64,000 bases of DNA. Origin: Undaria pinnatifida. Taxonomy: Eukaryota; Sar; Phaeophyceae; Laminariales; Alariaceae. The position numbers and the translations under genes were made by a program. The notes under the pieces are model-generated. The model saw only the letters and a program-made list of their open reading frames with translations, was not told the origin of the DNA and did not search any database. Every line of letters starts with the position of its first letter. The stretch's first letter is position 1. The stretch lies in NCBI GenBank assembly GCA_012845835.1, contig JABAKD010000022.1, positions 13,375,718 through 13,439,717 of the forward strand, in the 5' to 3' direction. Of the stretch, positions 1-8,637 are shown piece by piece.

Positions 1-79
1 AGCTGACGAAATTTGAAACAACTTTCAATGCAATATACCGCTTTCCTCAGACGGCGATGGCAGCACTACACTATGGTAA

Positions 80-180
80 CTTAAACACACAAAACTCAGC
101 TGTGACATCGAGATTTTCGTCGAAATTCACATTCGCAAGCTGCGTGTGATGCTTCGATTGCGCGCGCTTCGTACGGGGCG
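80..180 (-). repeat. Dispersed repeat, 'cagcttgca / ctcacagctg' unit, inverted copy
   Basis: The minus strand reads as the unit found at 13944, 15005, 35300, 43205, 43480, 52625 and 58725: an 'atcacac' stretch, 'cagcttgc', 'gtttcgacgaaa' and 'tcacagctg'. It ends next to the G run. Seen directly; the mobility class is unknown. Confidence 0.7.
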
Positions 181-206
181 CAAACATCCTCAAGAGCGTT
201 TTCCGT

Positions 207-234
<28 letters not shown>
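207..234. repeat. Poly-G run, 28 bases
   Basis: Uninterrupted G run. Long G or C runs recur through the window (4580-4653, 5072-5095, 13690-13714, 40340-40374) and are prone to length error in sequencing, so reading frames across them are not reliable. Confidence 0.95.
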
Positions 235-237
<3 letters not shown>

Positions 238-344
238 GTCCAGCAATGTGGGACCGTTCACGCAAAATATGCTTTGCCCCAACTCGTGGCTGATTTTGGA
301 CAAGTTGCTGTGCGAGCAGAGTCTTCCCTACCATGGGGTTGCAG

Positions 345-560
345 CAGAACGTTCTAAGAATTTTCTGAGCTACCATGAGAAGAAGGTCAATATCATCATC
401 CATCATCCATCATCGTCACCCGAAACATGACTTCGAACACATGCATTCGTTCGCGCAAAGCTCGACCAACATTTCTATGCGCTATCATAGTCCTAAAACA
501 ATACTTCGAAGTATACCTGCCAAACTATCACACTGACCCATAGTTCCACCCTTGTGGAGC
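345..560 (+). repeat. Dispersed ~200-base repeat, copy 1
   Basis: Contains 'ttttctgagct', 'cacccgaaacatgacttcgaa', 'cattcgttcgcgca' and 'ctatgcgct'. Related copies lie at 17145-17345 and 34630-34835, with a fragment at 19610-19690. No reading frame is conserved between copies, so this is a non-coding dispersed repeat. Confidence 0.65.
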
Positions 561-1829
561 CAACCGGTATCATAAAATTAGTTAATCCAACAACTGCAAC
601 CCCTAGAGTGGGATGAAGCCGCAAACGACCTGATTGTGTTGCGGAAAGTTCATTGTGTCGCGGTTTCACAACATGGCGAAAGGCAACAGCTCCCGGGAGT
701 GTCCACTGCCTCGTTGCGCCTGTGCCAGCCCCGGGGGCATAGCAAACGGTGGTATCACTACTGTAGAAGCGGCAAAAGTAGAATAAAAGCTGCGTAGCGT
801 CGGCCGAAAATGCATACCAGGTACACCTTCGGGGTACGCAGTATAACGGCAAAGTTTGCGCGTCTTGCATTCAGTACAGTACTGTGCTAAAATCTGGGAC
901 TACATTTTTTCGTGCGCTTTTGGTGCGTCTATACCTTGAGGCCATTCATTCGAACCCACGGAACTGCACGAAACGCAGCAGAGTTGGAGCACAGCTATTA
1001 ATAGTATGGCGGCACTGCGGTAGATGCCCGACATACTGCGGACCACAATGCTGGCAATAGCTTCTATTAGATAGTATCACTGTTAACTTCGTCATATCAG
1101 GCAATACGCTACGCAAAGTTTCCGTCCACCTTACAATGTCACTATTATGCGATACCTCACCTAGCACAATTTAGTCGTTGTCTTCTCTGACATACAACGA
1201 ACTCACACTACGCCAACCAACCTCTCACACCCTCCCGTGTACATTACAATCACGGCTCTTGTACTTTTCGTTCAACATTTTAGTACTGCGAAACGAATCC
1301 CACCCAAAATTCCAAGTATTATTGTCCCCTAAACCTTAAACTAGGTCAATACACTAGGTCCAAGTATTTTGTCCCAAACAACGCGTATGCAGGTTGTGAT
1401 GTCACGCGCAGGTTCAAGCGCTGCCGCCGACGCCAATAGTTAATGGAGTTTGACGGAAACGGTGCTTTGGGCTGCTTGTAAAAGGTTAAACTCATACCTA
1501 CCCAAACTAAGCCTTGAAGCACTAGCTAGCTGCAAGCGCAGGTTCTAGCGACATGTATTAGGCAAAACCAAGTTGCCAAAACTCCACCTTTTTTTGCTAA
1601 CTGGCAACTTTACGGAAATCAGGATTTGCCAAACAGCAAAGACGTTTCGCGATTTTTTTTCTTGGATATTATTTCTCTATTAAACGTCTTTCGCTGGAAA
1701 CTGATGGAAACTTTATTCGTTATTTGCTATTTTGATTTGCCATTTCGAAACTTGAAACATGACTTGCCAAAATGGGCAAGCATTTTTTTGCCATTTTGCA
1801 ACGCGCTGTTCGAAATGAGCCCCAAGTGC

Positions 1830-1919
1830 TTAACCCCTTTAGAGCACCAAACACTCTCCCATACTAATTTCAAGTTATTTCCCCCGAAAACGGGTTTTCA
1901 GTGGTATAAGGTTCTAACT
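1830..1919 (+). mobile_element. MITE-like element, TTAACCCCTT family, copy 1
   Basis: A roughly 90-base unit beginning TTAACCCCTT, with 'agagc-ccaaa' and 'atttcaagt' inside and a decayed right end. It matches the better-preserved copy at 5097-5185 and shorter relatives at 41807 and 48711. Confidence 0.6.
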
Positions 1920-1951
1920 CCTCCAACTGCTCCTGCTTTAGCGTACTGTAC

Positions 1952-2080
1952 CTTCCTGAGCTTCTGAGCGTCCTGAACCTGCTTGAGGAAGATGCAGTGC
2001 TCCTTCACGCCGGGAGTGCCGAAGGTGTTGCTCGTCGCCCCCACGGATACCACCAGATAGTCGAAAGGTAGCTCGAAATC
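1952..2080 (-). CDS. NDH-2 exon 4
   Basis: 43 codons from [11 protein letters not shown] to AQKLRK; acceptor gtgaag|GATTTC, donor [18 protein letters not shown] and NTFGTPGV are classic NDH-2 features where the first fold ends. Two decayed copies of this exon with flanking intron lie upstream in the preceding intron (about 2165-2300 and 3605-3700). Confidence 0.88.
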
Positions 2081-4057
2081 CTTCACACCGCAAAAAAAAA
2101 AAAACGCGTTGTGCAAAAACGCCAGAAAAGGCGACTTCAGTTCAGCGGAATACGATTTTTAACTCGTTTACGGCAGCAAAAAAAAGCGGAACCAATACGA
2201 ACTGGGGTGCCAAAGGTGTTGCTGGTCGCACTCACAAAAAACCACGAGGAAGGCGAACGGTAACTCGAAATCGTTCACACCCGTCACAACACCAAATGCG
2301 CCACGCAAACACCAGCACAGGCAGGCAGGTTTAGCGGACTACGAGTGGATTACGAGTGGATTACGAGTTAACCCTGTTAAAACAGCAATTTTTCAGGGCC
2401 GTTCACGGGTGATCACCCGACCAATATATGTTAAAATCTCACGGCTCGGGTCGGGTCGGGTCAAGAAGATGCTATTTATCGCGGGTCGGGTCGGTTTGGG
2501 TCGGGTCGGGTCGGGTCAAGAAGATGTTAAATATCGCGGGTCGGGTCGGTTTGGGTCGGGTCGGGTCGGGTCAAGAGGTTTCACAATCTCGCGGGTCGCA
2601 TAGGATCAGGTCAAGAGGTTTTGAAATCTTGCGGTTCGGGCCGGGCCAAGAGGTTCGAAAATCTCCCGGGGCGGGTCGGGTCATGACCCGCGATATATGG
2701 GTCAATCGCGAGTCAAGCCACCACGACCCGCGGGCTGCTAAGTGATCAAACGCAAACAGGCAAGAGCAGTCCTCGTAACAGCACCAGCAGCAGCAGCACC
2801 AGCGGCAGCAGCACCAGCAGCAGGGCCTGGGTCATCGTGGACCGCAGTTCCGGCTGACAGATCCACCGCCCCAGCTGGGTTTGCTGCCGGGGGCGGCTTA
2901 TGTATAGGCTGCTTGCGGGGGCCAGGGTCGGGACAGCTAGCTCGCTCGTCTGGGTGGAAGCAGAAGACATCGGGTTAGAGTTGTAGGGTCGACCCGGGGT
3001 CTAGCGCAACGGGCACCGCTATATGCGTATGTGTAGGTTGTGCTTTTTCTCATTTTTTGCGCGCACACTAAAAAAAGCTGCAAAAAAAACCTGAAGCAAA
3101 AAAAAAAAAAAAAACACACACACAGAGCACGACCTTTTGGGAAACGTATGATACGAGGGACGAAGCACTAACCAATCGACCCAAATGCATATATAACCCA
3201 AATGCATATATAATATCAACGATTACATGTGTGGACCCGTGAGTTTTCGAATGTGACTCGTGAAGTACACCACGGGGCCAGTCAACCCGATCCCATGAAA
3301 CCCGTACCTCACGGGTCGATCGGAGGATGGCAGGTCGGGGCGGGTCGGGTCAACAGGTTTTCAAAGGTCGCGGGGCGGGTTGGGTGGGGTCAGGAGATGT
3401 TCAAATCTCACGGGTCGGGTCGGGTCGGATTATCATCTTTTCAAATCTCGCGGGTCGGGTCGGGTCGGGTCGGGTCACTACCCGACCCGACCCGACCCGA
3501 CCGGACCGGACCGGACCCGACCAGACCCGACCCGACCCGTGAGGTTTGACCTGACCCGTGAACAGTCCTGCCAAATTTTGAACCAACACTATTTCGAAAA
3601 AGGGGTGTGCTCGTAGTTTTGAAGGCATGCCAAAGGCCGCCGGAAGGCACGAGGCAGTCGAAAGATAACTCAAGATCGTTCGCACCAACAAAAAACGCGT
3701 TATGAACATCCATAGAACATACGTGTTCAGCGGATTTCTCCAACGTTTGTGTCCGCAAAAACAGAGCAAAGGCGACGGAATGACGACACCACCTATGTCA
3801 CTACGACAAACAAGGTAAAATATGTCGTCCAACAGAGAGTAGGTCCCTCCTGACAAACAGACGCAATACGGCCATTAGCAGTAGCAAGCAATAGCAGCTA
3901 CAGCAGCAGCAGTAGCAGCAGGGCAGCAGATGCAGCAGCAACAGCAACATCAACAACACCAACACCAACACCAACATCAACAGTAGCCACAGCAGTAAAG
4001 CCTCGCACAGGCAAACAGACGGGAAACGGTCAATAGCTGCGGCAAGACCAGCAGTAG

Positions 4058-4112
<55 letters not shown>

Positions 4113-7100
4113 GACAGCGACAACAGCGGTAGTGCGCCCCACCTCGATGGTGCACGTATTCCCTTCGCAGACAACGTTCTCGCACGTTATCGTCTTTTTC
4201 GACACGTCTATCGCCGTGCACGTAGCCTCCAGGTAATTTGTACCAGGGTTAACTTTGCGGATCGGTTCCGTGATCGACCGGTACTCCACAGTACCGACGG
4301 CTGACGCGGCCAGCATCGGAGTAAACAGGAAAAAGTTCCTGGGCGAGACTGTGGTGACATCGACCTTAGTGGAGTCGATCTCCTTGAGAAGAGCGTGCGC
4401 CGCCCACCCTGTCCCCAGCACCACCACCTATTGTCGAGTACGACGAAATAACGGGGGAGGAGGGGGGGAATCATTACCATGCATGGTCGTCGTCTTAAGC
4501 CATAGGCCGTCGCATCTCTATACTGCCGGCACGTCGGGTTTTCATCGACCAAGCAGACATTGCATGCACCAAGCCAGGGACGGGGGGAGGCGGGGAGGGG
4601 GGGGGGGGGAGAGAGGGGGGGGAGGGGCGGGCTTAGGGGGGGGGGGGGGGGGCATTAATTAGGCTTACTTGGCCTCAACCCCGGTGTTATCCGCGGGTAT
4701 CTGAACGGTCCGGATCAAACCACAGTTCGGATCAACAGCGGCCGATACGTCGTCCGACACAATCCTCGGCTTCGCAGAAGTGCACATCTACCGCGACGGC
4801 ACAGCTATAAACAACCCACCCTTGGCTTGACCGCGCCTGCTCGAATATGCCTCTCCCTCTTGCTGGCGTCTGCGCTGTGCAAGATCGAGTCGACCGTTTC
4901 CGTCGCTTTTTCTGCGAGGAGGGCGACGTAGGGCCTGTCCTTCTTGATCTCCGTCAAGAACTTATCGTCATCGACGTTGCCGAAGGTCGTGAGCACCTTC
5001 GAATGCACCTGCTCCAGAACACACACATAAAGGGTAAAACAAGTTTGCTGCTGCTGTGAGTTCAACCCTCTGGGGGGGGGGGGGGGGGGGGGGGGCTTAA
5101 CCCCTTTAGAGCTCCAAAATCCCTCCCTATACAAATTTCAAGTAATTTTGTTTCTAAAAAGGGTTTCCAGTGGTGAAGGCGTTAAAATTACGATATTCGT
5201 CATCGACCAAACAAAAAAGAAGGGATGCCGGTGTAGCAGCACTTTCTTCACGCTTCCAAGTAGGTGTTTTCAATAAGATCGCCCTCGTTGTTCTTTGGGT
5301 CGCTTTTTTTTTCCATCACCACCTGACAAACTACTACCCTCCAGCTCAACTCGTGAGAGGGTTTACCCGCAGCGACCTTCCGGGCAATAAAATAATAATA
5401 AAGCCGTAGGCATAGACTAAGTGGCTTGCCTTCTCCCTCCCGGCGCGTGCCTGCACTTTTACCGCTCGCAAGATTCGGCATTCCCACTGTGCTATCACCT
5501 ATGTTAAGCTTGACGAGTTTCATCGATTTTTGACAACTTCGTGTTCTGTAGGGTACGTACAGAACCGTATCCGGGGTATTTACCCGGGTATTACCCGTAC
5601 CCGACACTTCTGTGGCGTCTGTTAGAGGTTCACACCCGTACCCGAAAATTCTGTGAGTTCTGTTAAAAAAAACATACTCGTACCTGTAATACCACATCGG
5701 CTTCCTTTGTACCATACAGTTCTGCCGTACGGGATACCGGTAAAGTAGCAACGCACTCGCACAACAACCCACAACATACCGGACGGCAGACCGCAGAAGC
5801 GGCGAAAAAGGAAAAAAAAATGCGGCGAAATACAACAATCCCAACAAGAGGCGGGGAATTACAAAACACATGAACATACATAATTCCGCAGAGATCTCTG
5901 TTGCGCGCACACACAATTCGCCCGTTAAAGTACTGCGAGTACTCTTTGGTTTGCTACCCGTTACAACTGAAAACTTGGCCCGCAGCCATTCGTGGTAGCA
6001 CGCAACCGTACCGGTAGGCACCCGAAGTGCAGTTTTTACCGGGGTTATCGCACGGGGTGCGAGAACCCCGGTAACGGTGCGAAAATGGAATTAAATCATT
6101 TAGTTCTCGTTTTTTCTTCGCATCCCCGTGCCATGACCCCGATGGGTGCGATAACCACGATAGGTGCCATCACACGCGTTGTTACGGGTACACTCCATCA
6201 GGGACGCCGATGGTTCAGCTATGATACATGGTGCTAACACAGTAAACGATTAACGGGCGTTGGGTCGCTCTTGTGTATTTATGATATCATGCACTACTAT
6301 ACTGCTGTGTCAAGCTTTCGAAATTTGCAGCAACAATGGCTTGATGGTGTGTCTTGATCCTTCTGGCCGTTGACCTTGTAGTAGATCCTTCTGGTCGTTG
6401 ACCTTGTGGTGTACCAGGTTCTCGTATAGTTCTATTCCACCCTGTCCACCCGAGGCCCACGCCTAAACCCGGGACCGCAACGCTCCCGGGCGACTAAAAC
6501 CCGCGAGGCCAGACCGATCACCTATCATACAACAACGACGACGGCGGCGGCGGCGGCGTGCTACGAAACTACAGTCTACGGTTTACTACCACGGCTTGGT
6601 TTTGCATAGACTATAGTCTACACCGGTGCTCGTGCGGTAGGATGACTCATTAAACGAGTGTATCATAATTCAATTGAGGCAGTACGAGTTTGATTGCCAG
6701 AATTGAGAGCCAGTTTGCACGAAATCTTTGACGTTTGAGGTGCATGACACGAGCTACAACGAACGGTACAACGTGCCCTGGGATAGAATCAGTAGACTTC
6801 ACACTTATGCATGATGAGGATTTCGCAACACGATTGATGAACCCACGATTGAAACCAACGGTCGTTCTCGTATCATCTACCAACCGGCACACACGTCGCC
6901 GACATGCTCAAATCTATATCGACGTAGCACACTGGCACCGAGATGCGCCAGAGTATCATACCATAATACACGACGCTGCTGGCGGCTGCTGCAGCTGCAG
7001 CTGGGGATCCAAGGAACAAATCAGATTTGGGTTTGAAACTTGAAACTATCAAGAATAAAGCTGACGCATCATGCGTGTCATGTAGGCACAGACGCCCCCG

Positions 7101-7348
7101 GTCACGAGCCTTACCTCACTGAGATCTTCGTTGCGCTCGGCAAGCTTCTCCCTCAGGTCCTCCTCCGTTTCCGGCTGCGTGGCCACGGACACCACTGGCA
7201 TGCTGTGGCGCCGAGCCCGAGACAAGGTCGCAGTTCCCCCGGGAAGAAGCGAGGTTTTGGTAGAGAACCCATCCACCCCTTCCATGACCAGTACAAGCGA
7301 GAAGCCAGCACTCGCAGCAGCAGCAATTGCGGACGTAGGGACCCGCAT
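1952..7348 (-). CDS. Type II NAD(P)H:quinone oxidoreductase (NDH-2 like), 5' part, four exons
   Basis: The gene reads right to left: exons 7348-7115, 5008-4820 (or from 5011), 4427-4143 and 2080-1952, all joining in phase 0. The joined product is about 279 residues and stops at the window edge; family members are usually about 450-600. NDH-2 enzymes are single-subunit flavoproteins that pass electrons from NAD(P)H to quinone without pumping protons. Seen: a dinucleotide fold start [14 protein letters not shown], then [12 protein letters not shown], then DYLVVSVGA with NTFGTPG, in family order. The leader has a hydrophobic segment followed by GVDG|FST, a context typical of stramenopile plastid import, so a plastid location is inferred. 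The second FAD/NAD motif and the quinone-binding C-terminus are not in the window. Introns are 2.1 kb, 0.4 kb and 2.1 kb and repeat-rich. Family assignment is good; exact exon 2 start and targeting are less sure. Confidence 0.82.
2165..2300 (-). pseudogene. Decayed copy ('echo') of NDH-2 exon 4, copy 1
   Basis: On the minus strand the stretch keeps the exon 4 order: gtgtgaa.gatttcgag, then the equivalents of LPF and of SNTFGTP ('ccagcaacacctttggcacccc'), but the middle is broken by base changes and frame loss. It also shares intron bases beyond the acceptor. Seen directly; it cannot be spliced usefully. Confidence 0.75.
2435..2690 (+). repeat. GGGTC-pentamer minisatellite, array 1
   Basis: Runs of gggtc/gggtcggttt form a roughly 60-base unit separated by 'aagaagatgtta' and 'aagaggttt' spacers. 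Same family as 3325-3560 and, in the other orientation, 32120-32400. Open frames here ([10 protein letters not shown]) are repeat artefacts. Confidence 0.9.
2760..3120. other. Intron stretch with CAG and A/C simple repeats
   Basis: Contains a short CAGCAC run (2780-2822), a poly-A run near 3100 and a CA run to about 3125. Nothing gene-like was recognised. Confidence 0.6.
3325..3560 (+). repeat. GGGTC minisatellite, array 2, with a perfect-looking hairpin
   Basis: Same family as array 1. At about 3455-3500 a run of gggtc units is followed, across a few bases ('actac'), by a run of cccga units, so the DNA can fold into a long GC-rich stem. Confidence 0.9.
3605..3700 (-). pseudogene. Decayed copy of NDH-2 exon 4, copy 2
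   Basis: The minus strand reads [13 protein letters not shown] in the place of [14 protein letters not shown], then loses frame in the part matching [10 protein letters not shown]. The upstream intron also shares 'aaaaaacgcgtt' with the true exon's upstream intron. A second tandem echo within the same intron. Confidence 0.7.
3890..4130. repeat. CAG/CAA/CAC trinucleotide tract in NDH-2 intron 3
   Basis: An interrupted trinucleotide and hexanucleotide tract (agcagc, caacac, aacagc) starting 13 bases past the exon 3 donor. The long poly-Leu, poly-Val and poly-Cys frames here are artefacts of it. Confidence 0.9.
4143..4427 (-). CDS. NDH-2 exon 3 (first dinucleotide-binding fold)
   Basis: 95 codons between acceptor aatag|GTGGTG and donor GAG|GTGGGG. 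It carries the GTGWAA nucleotide-binding loop, the family signature [23 protein letters not shown], and the strand pair up to CTIE. This is the most diagnostic exon of the gene. Confidence 0.9.
4580..4653. repeat. G-rich tract in NDH-2 intron 2
   Basis: Nearly pure G with A interruptions, ending in an 18-20 base G run. It lies between exons 2 and 3. Confidence 0.9.
4820..5008 (-). CDS. NDH-2 exon 2
   Basis: Runs from [10 protein letters not shown] to AVKPR and ends at an AGG|GTGGGT donor. Two acceptors three bases apart (before 5011 or 5008) both keep phase 0, so one Gln may be gained by alternative AG choice. It is helix-like and charged and lies just before the dinucleotide fold. The final KPR joins directly to VVVLGTGW of exon 3, the expected start of the fold. 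Confidence 0.75.
5072..5095. repeat. Poly-G run, 24 bases, abutting a MITE-like element
   Basis: The run ends one base before the TTAACCCCTT terminus of the element at 5097. Confidence 0.9.
5097..5185 (+). mobile_element. MITE-like element, TTAACCCCTT family, best copy
   Basis: An 89-base unit with near-perfect 10-base inverted ends: TTAACCCCTT on the left, AAGGCGTTAA on the right (reverse complement TTAACGCCTT, 9 of 10 matching). Short, non-coding and multi-copy, as expected of a miniature inverted-repeat element. No internal gene. Confidence 0.7.
5325..5530 (-). mobile_element. SINE 3'-domain fragment (tRNA-derived family)
   Basis: The minus strand carries the domain shared with the SINE copies at 49675 and 55708: a 'gataaaa-tgaaggcacg' core (here 'aaaagtgcaggcacgcgcc') and a pyrimidine/G-rich stretch. 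The tRNA-like head is absent or unrecognisable. Confidence 0.5.
5540..5690. repeat. TACCCG / ACTTCTG repeat cluster
   Basis: Short copies of 'tacccgtacccg' with 'cttctgtg'. The same family flanks the palindromic element at 53196 on both sides (52880-53195 and 55003-55340). Confidence 0.65.
5700..7110. other. Rest of NDH-2 intron 1
   Basis: No exon recognised. Includes a short CGG run (6540-6560) and a CTG/CAG cluster near 6975-7005. Otherwise low in recognisable features. Confidence 0.5.
7115..7348 (-). CDS. NDH-2 exon 1 (leader)
   Basis: ATG at 7348; 78 codons ending DLSE, then a GAG|GTAAGG donor. Residues 1-27 form a short basic start, an alanine/hydrophobic core and GVDG|FST; residues 28-52 are rich in S, T and R. 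The charged tail (about 59-78: [16 protein letters not shown]) may be a short helix before the mature enzyme. The start was chosen because no in-frame upstream ATG gives a better leader. Confidence 0.7.
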
Positions 7349-8498
7349 GATGATCGGATGGGGTTATGCTGTGCCACCCACTAGATGCGGAAGACTGCTG
7401 CTGCTGTACTTCTGCTGCCGTAATGCTGCTGCAGTCGTACTGCTGTTGCTGCTGCCGAACTGCTGCTGCTGTGGGGGGGATTTGCTCTGGGCACGGGCAG
7501 GGGAGCAGCAGCGACAACAGCAGCAGTCAAACAAACTGGCTCGCTTGCGGCGCTGGTCCGTGTGATACGAGAGAAGGACACTTACGCGCTGTGTCTTTCG
7601 CTCTTCGTGTGTCTTTGGGCGAGGCTGTGCTGGACTGGACAGCTACACAGCTACACGGCTAAAGCGGCGCTGGTCCGTGTGAGATGACGCGCCGGCTGTG
7701 TTTTTCGTTTGTCGTGTGTTTTTTTGGTTCAGACTGGGCTGGACAGCTACTATGATACAACACAGCAGTACTCATATCATTTAGAGTAAGCTTTTTAGAA
7801 CTGGTTCTTGCGATCTTCGGAGATCCGGCCGTGCGATCTTGGGAGATCCAAAGATACGATCTTCGTAGATCGGCAATCCTGCTCAGCACCAGCCTGACCA
7901 GGCGGGGAAGGGCCAGGTATAACTTTTCGTCGTACCATACGGAGAAGATCGGGTATGCTGCCCAGAAGACAGACGTACATTCCGAACTCCATACCCGTAC
8001 TCATACTGTGCGCGTGAGACCAAGCCAGAAATGCAGCCACAGCCGGGACGCCTTGAAACCCTACTTCTCCAGCGCTAAAGCAGGGCGCAGCGTTTCGTCG
8101 TACCAGGTGTACGGGTGCGGAGATCCGCTGCTCGTATCCTGCCCAGCGGCCGCCCGATACCGACTCCGAATTCCATACGCGTAATACCAACCCAGGCATA
8201 CAGCCGGGACGCGACGCCTTGCAGCCTGGTTTGTTGCTCCGGACACCCAGAAGCGCATCGTTCTTAGTCGTACGGAGATCGGCGATCCTGCCCAGCAGAA
8301 GGAGCCAGAAGAACTCCGAACTCCATGCTTGTACCAGGTACCGGGGATCCTACTCGTAGGCCAAACCAGACATACAGCAGGGATACCTTGAAGACGCCTT
8401 GTTGTTCCAGACGACACAGAGAGTACATACTGCGTGTTCGTCGCGCATGCCCGCATACATACGGAGGGCGTGGTTTTCGTGGTGCATGCCCGTGAGGC
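7349..8498. promoter_or_regulatory. Head-to-head intergenic region between NDH-2 and the chaperonin-like gene
   Basis: The two start codons face away from each other across 1.15 kb, so both promoters are likely here, though no core promoter element is clear. It holds a CTG/TGC-rich stretch (7395-7535), a duplicated 'cggctaaagcggcgctggtccgtgtga' type repeat (7545-7690) and the tandem repeat at 7800-8400. Confidence 0.4.
7800..8400. repeat. Diverged ~170-base tandem repeat, about three units
   Basis: Units share 'cgtcgtac..ggagatc', 'gatcctgcccag', 'ccgaactccat' and 'cagccgggacgcctt', at about 7930-8060, 8090-8220 and 8265-8400. Frames differ between units, so the open frames on the minus strand are not supported as coding. 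Confidence 0.7.
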
Positions 8499-8637
8499 AT
8501 GGCTTCGGCGGGGACTGCTATGATGACGCCCATAGGCGCAACCCTGCCGGTGGCGGCGGCTCTCGGGAAGTCCGTGGGTACCCTCTTGGGACCCACGACG
8601 GCGACGAAGATGGTGTACCACCAGGCTTCAAGAGACG
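8499..8637 (+). CDS. Chaperonin-like exon 1
   Basis: ATG at 8499, 46 codons plus one base, donor GACG|GTGAGA. Carries ALGKSVGTLLGPTTATKM, matching the first conserved block of group II chaperonins. Third codon positions are GC-rich. The opposite strand is also open here but lacks sensible splice sites and family resemblance. Confidence 0.75.

Larger units (their letters stand above)
1..1829. other. Non-coding left flank or intron of the NDH-2 gene
   Basis: No exon was recognised on either strand. The remaining 3' exons of the minus-strand NDH-2 gene presumably lie beyond the left edge, so this stretch is probably an intron. It holds a 28-base G run, an inverted copy of the 'cacagcttgca' repeat and one copy of a roughly 200-base dispersed repeat. 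About 570-1560 shows nothing clear. Confidence 0.5.

Noticed and set aside
3801-4142. Extension of NDH-2 exon 3 into poly-Val/Leu sequence
   Set aside because: The donor GAG|GTGGGG precedes it and the next true exon continues the family; the extension is the trinucleotide tract.
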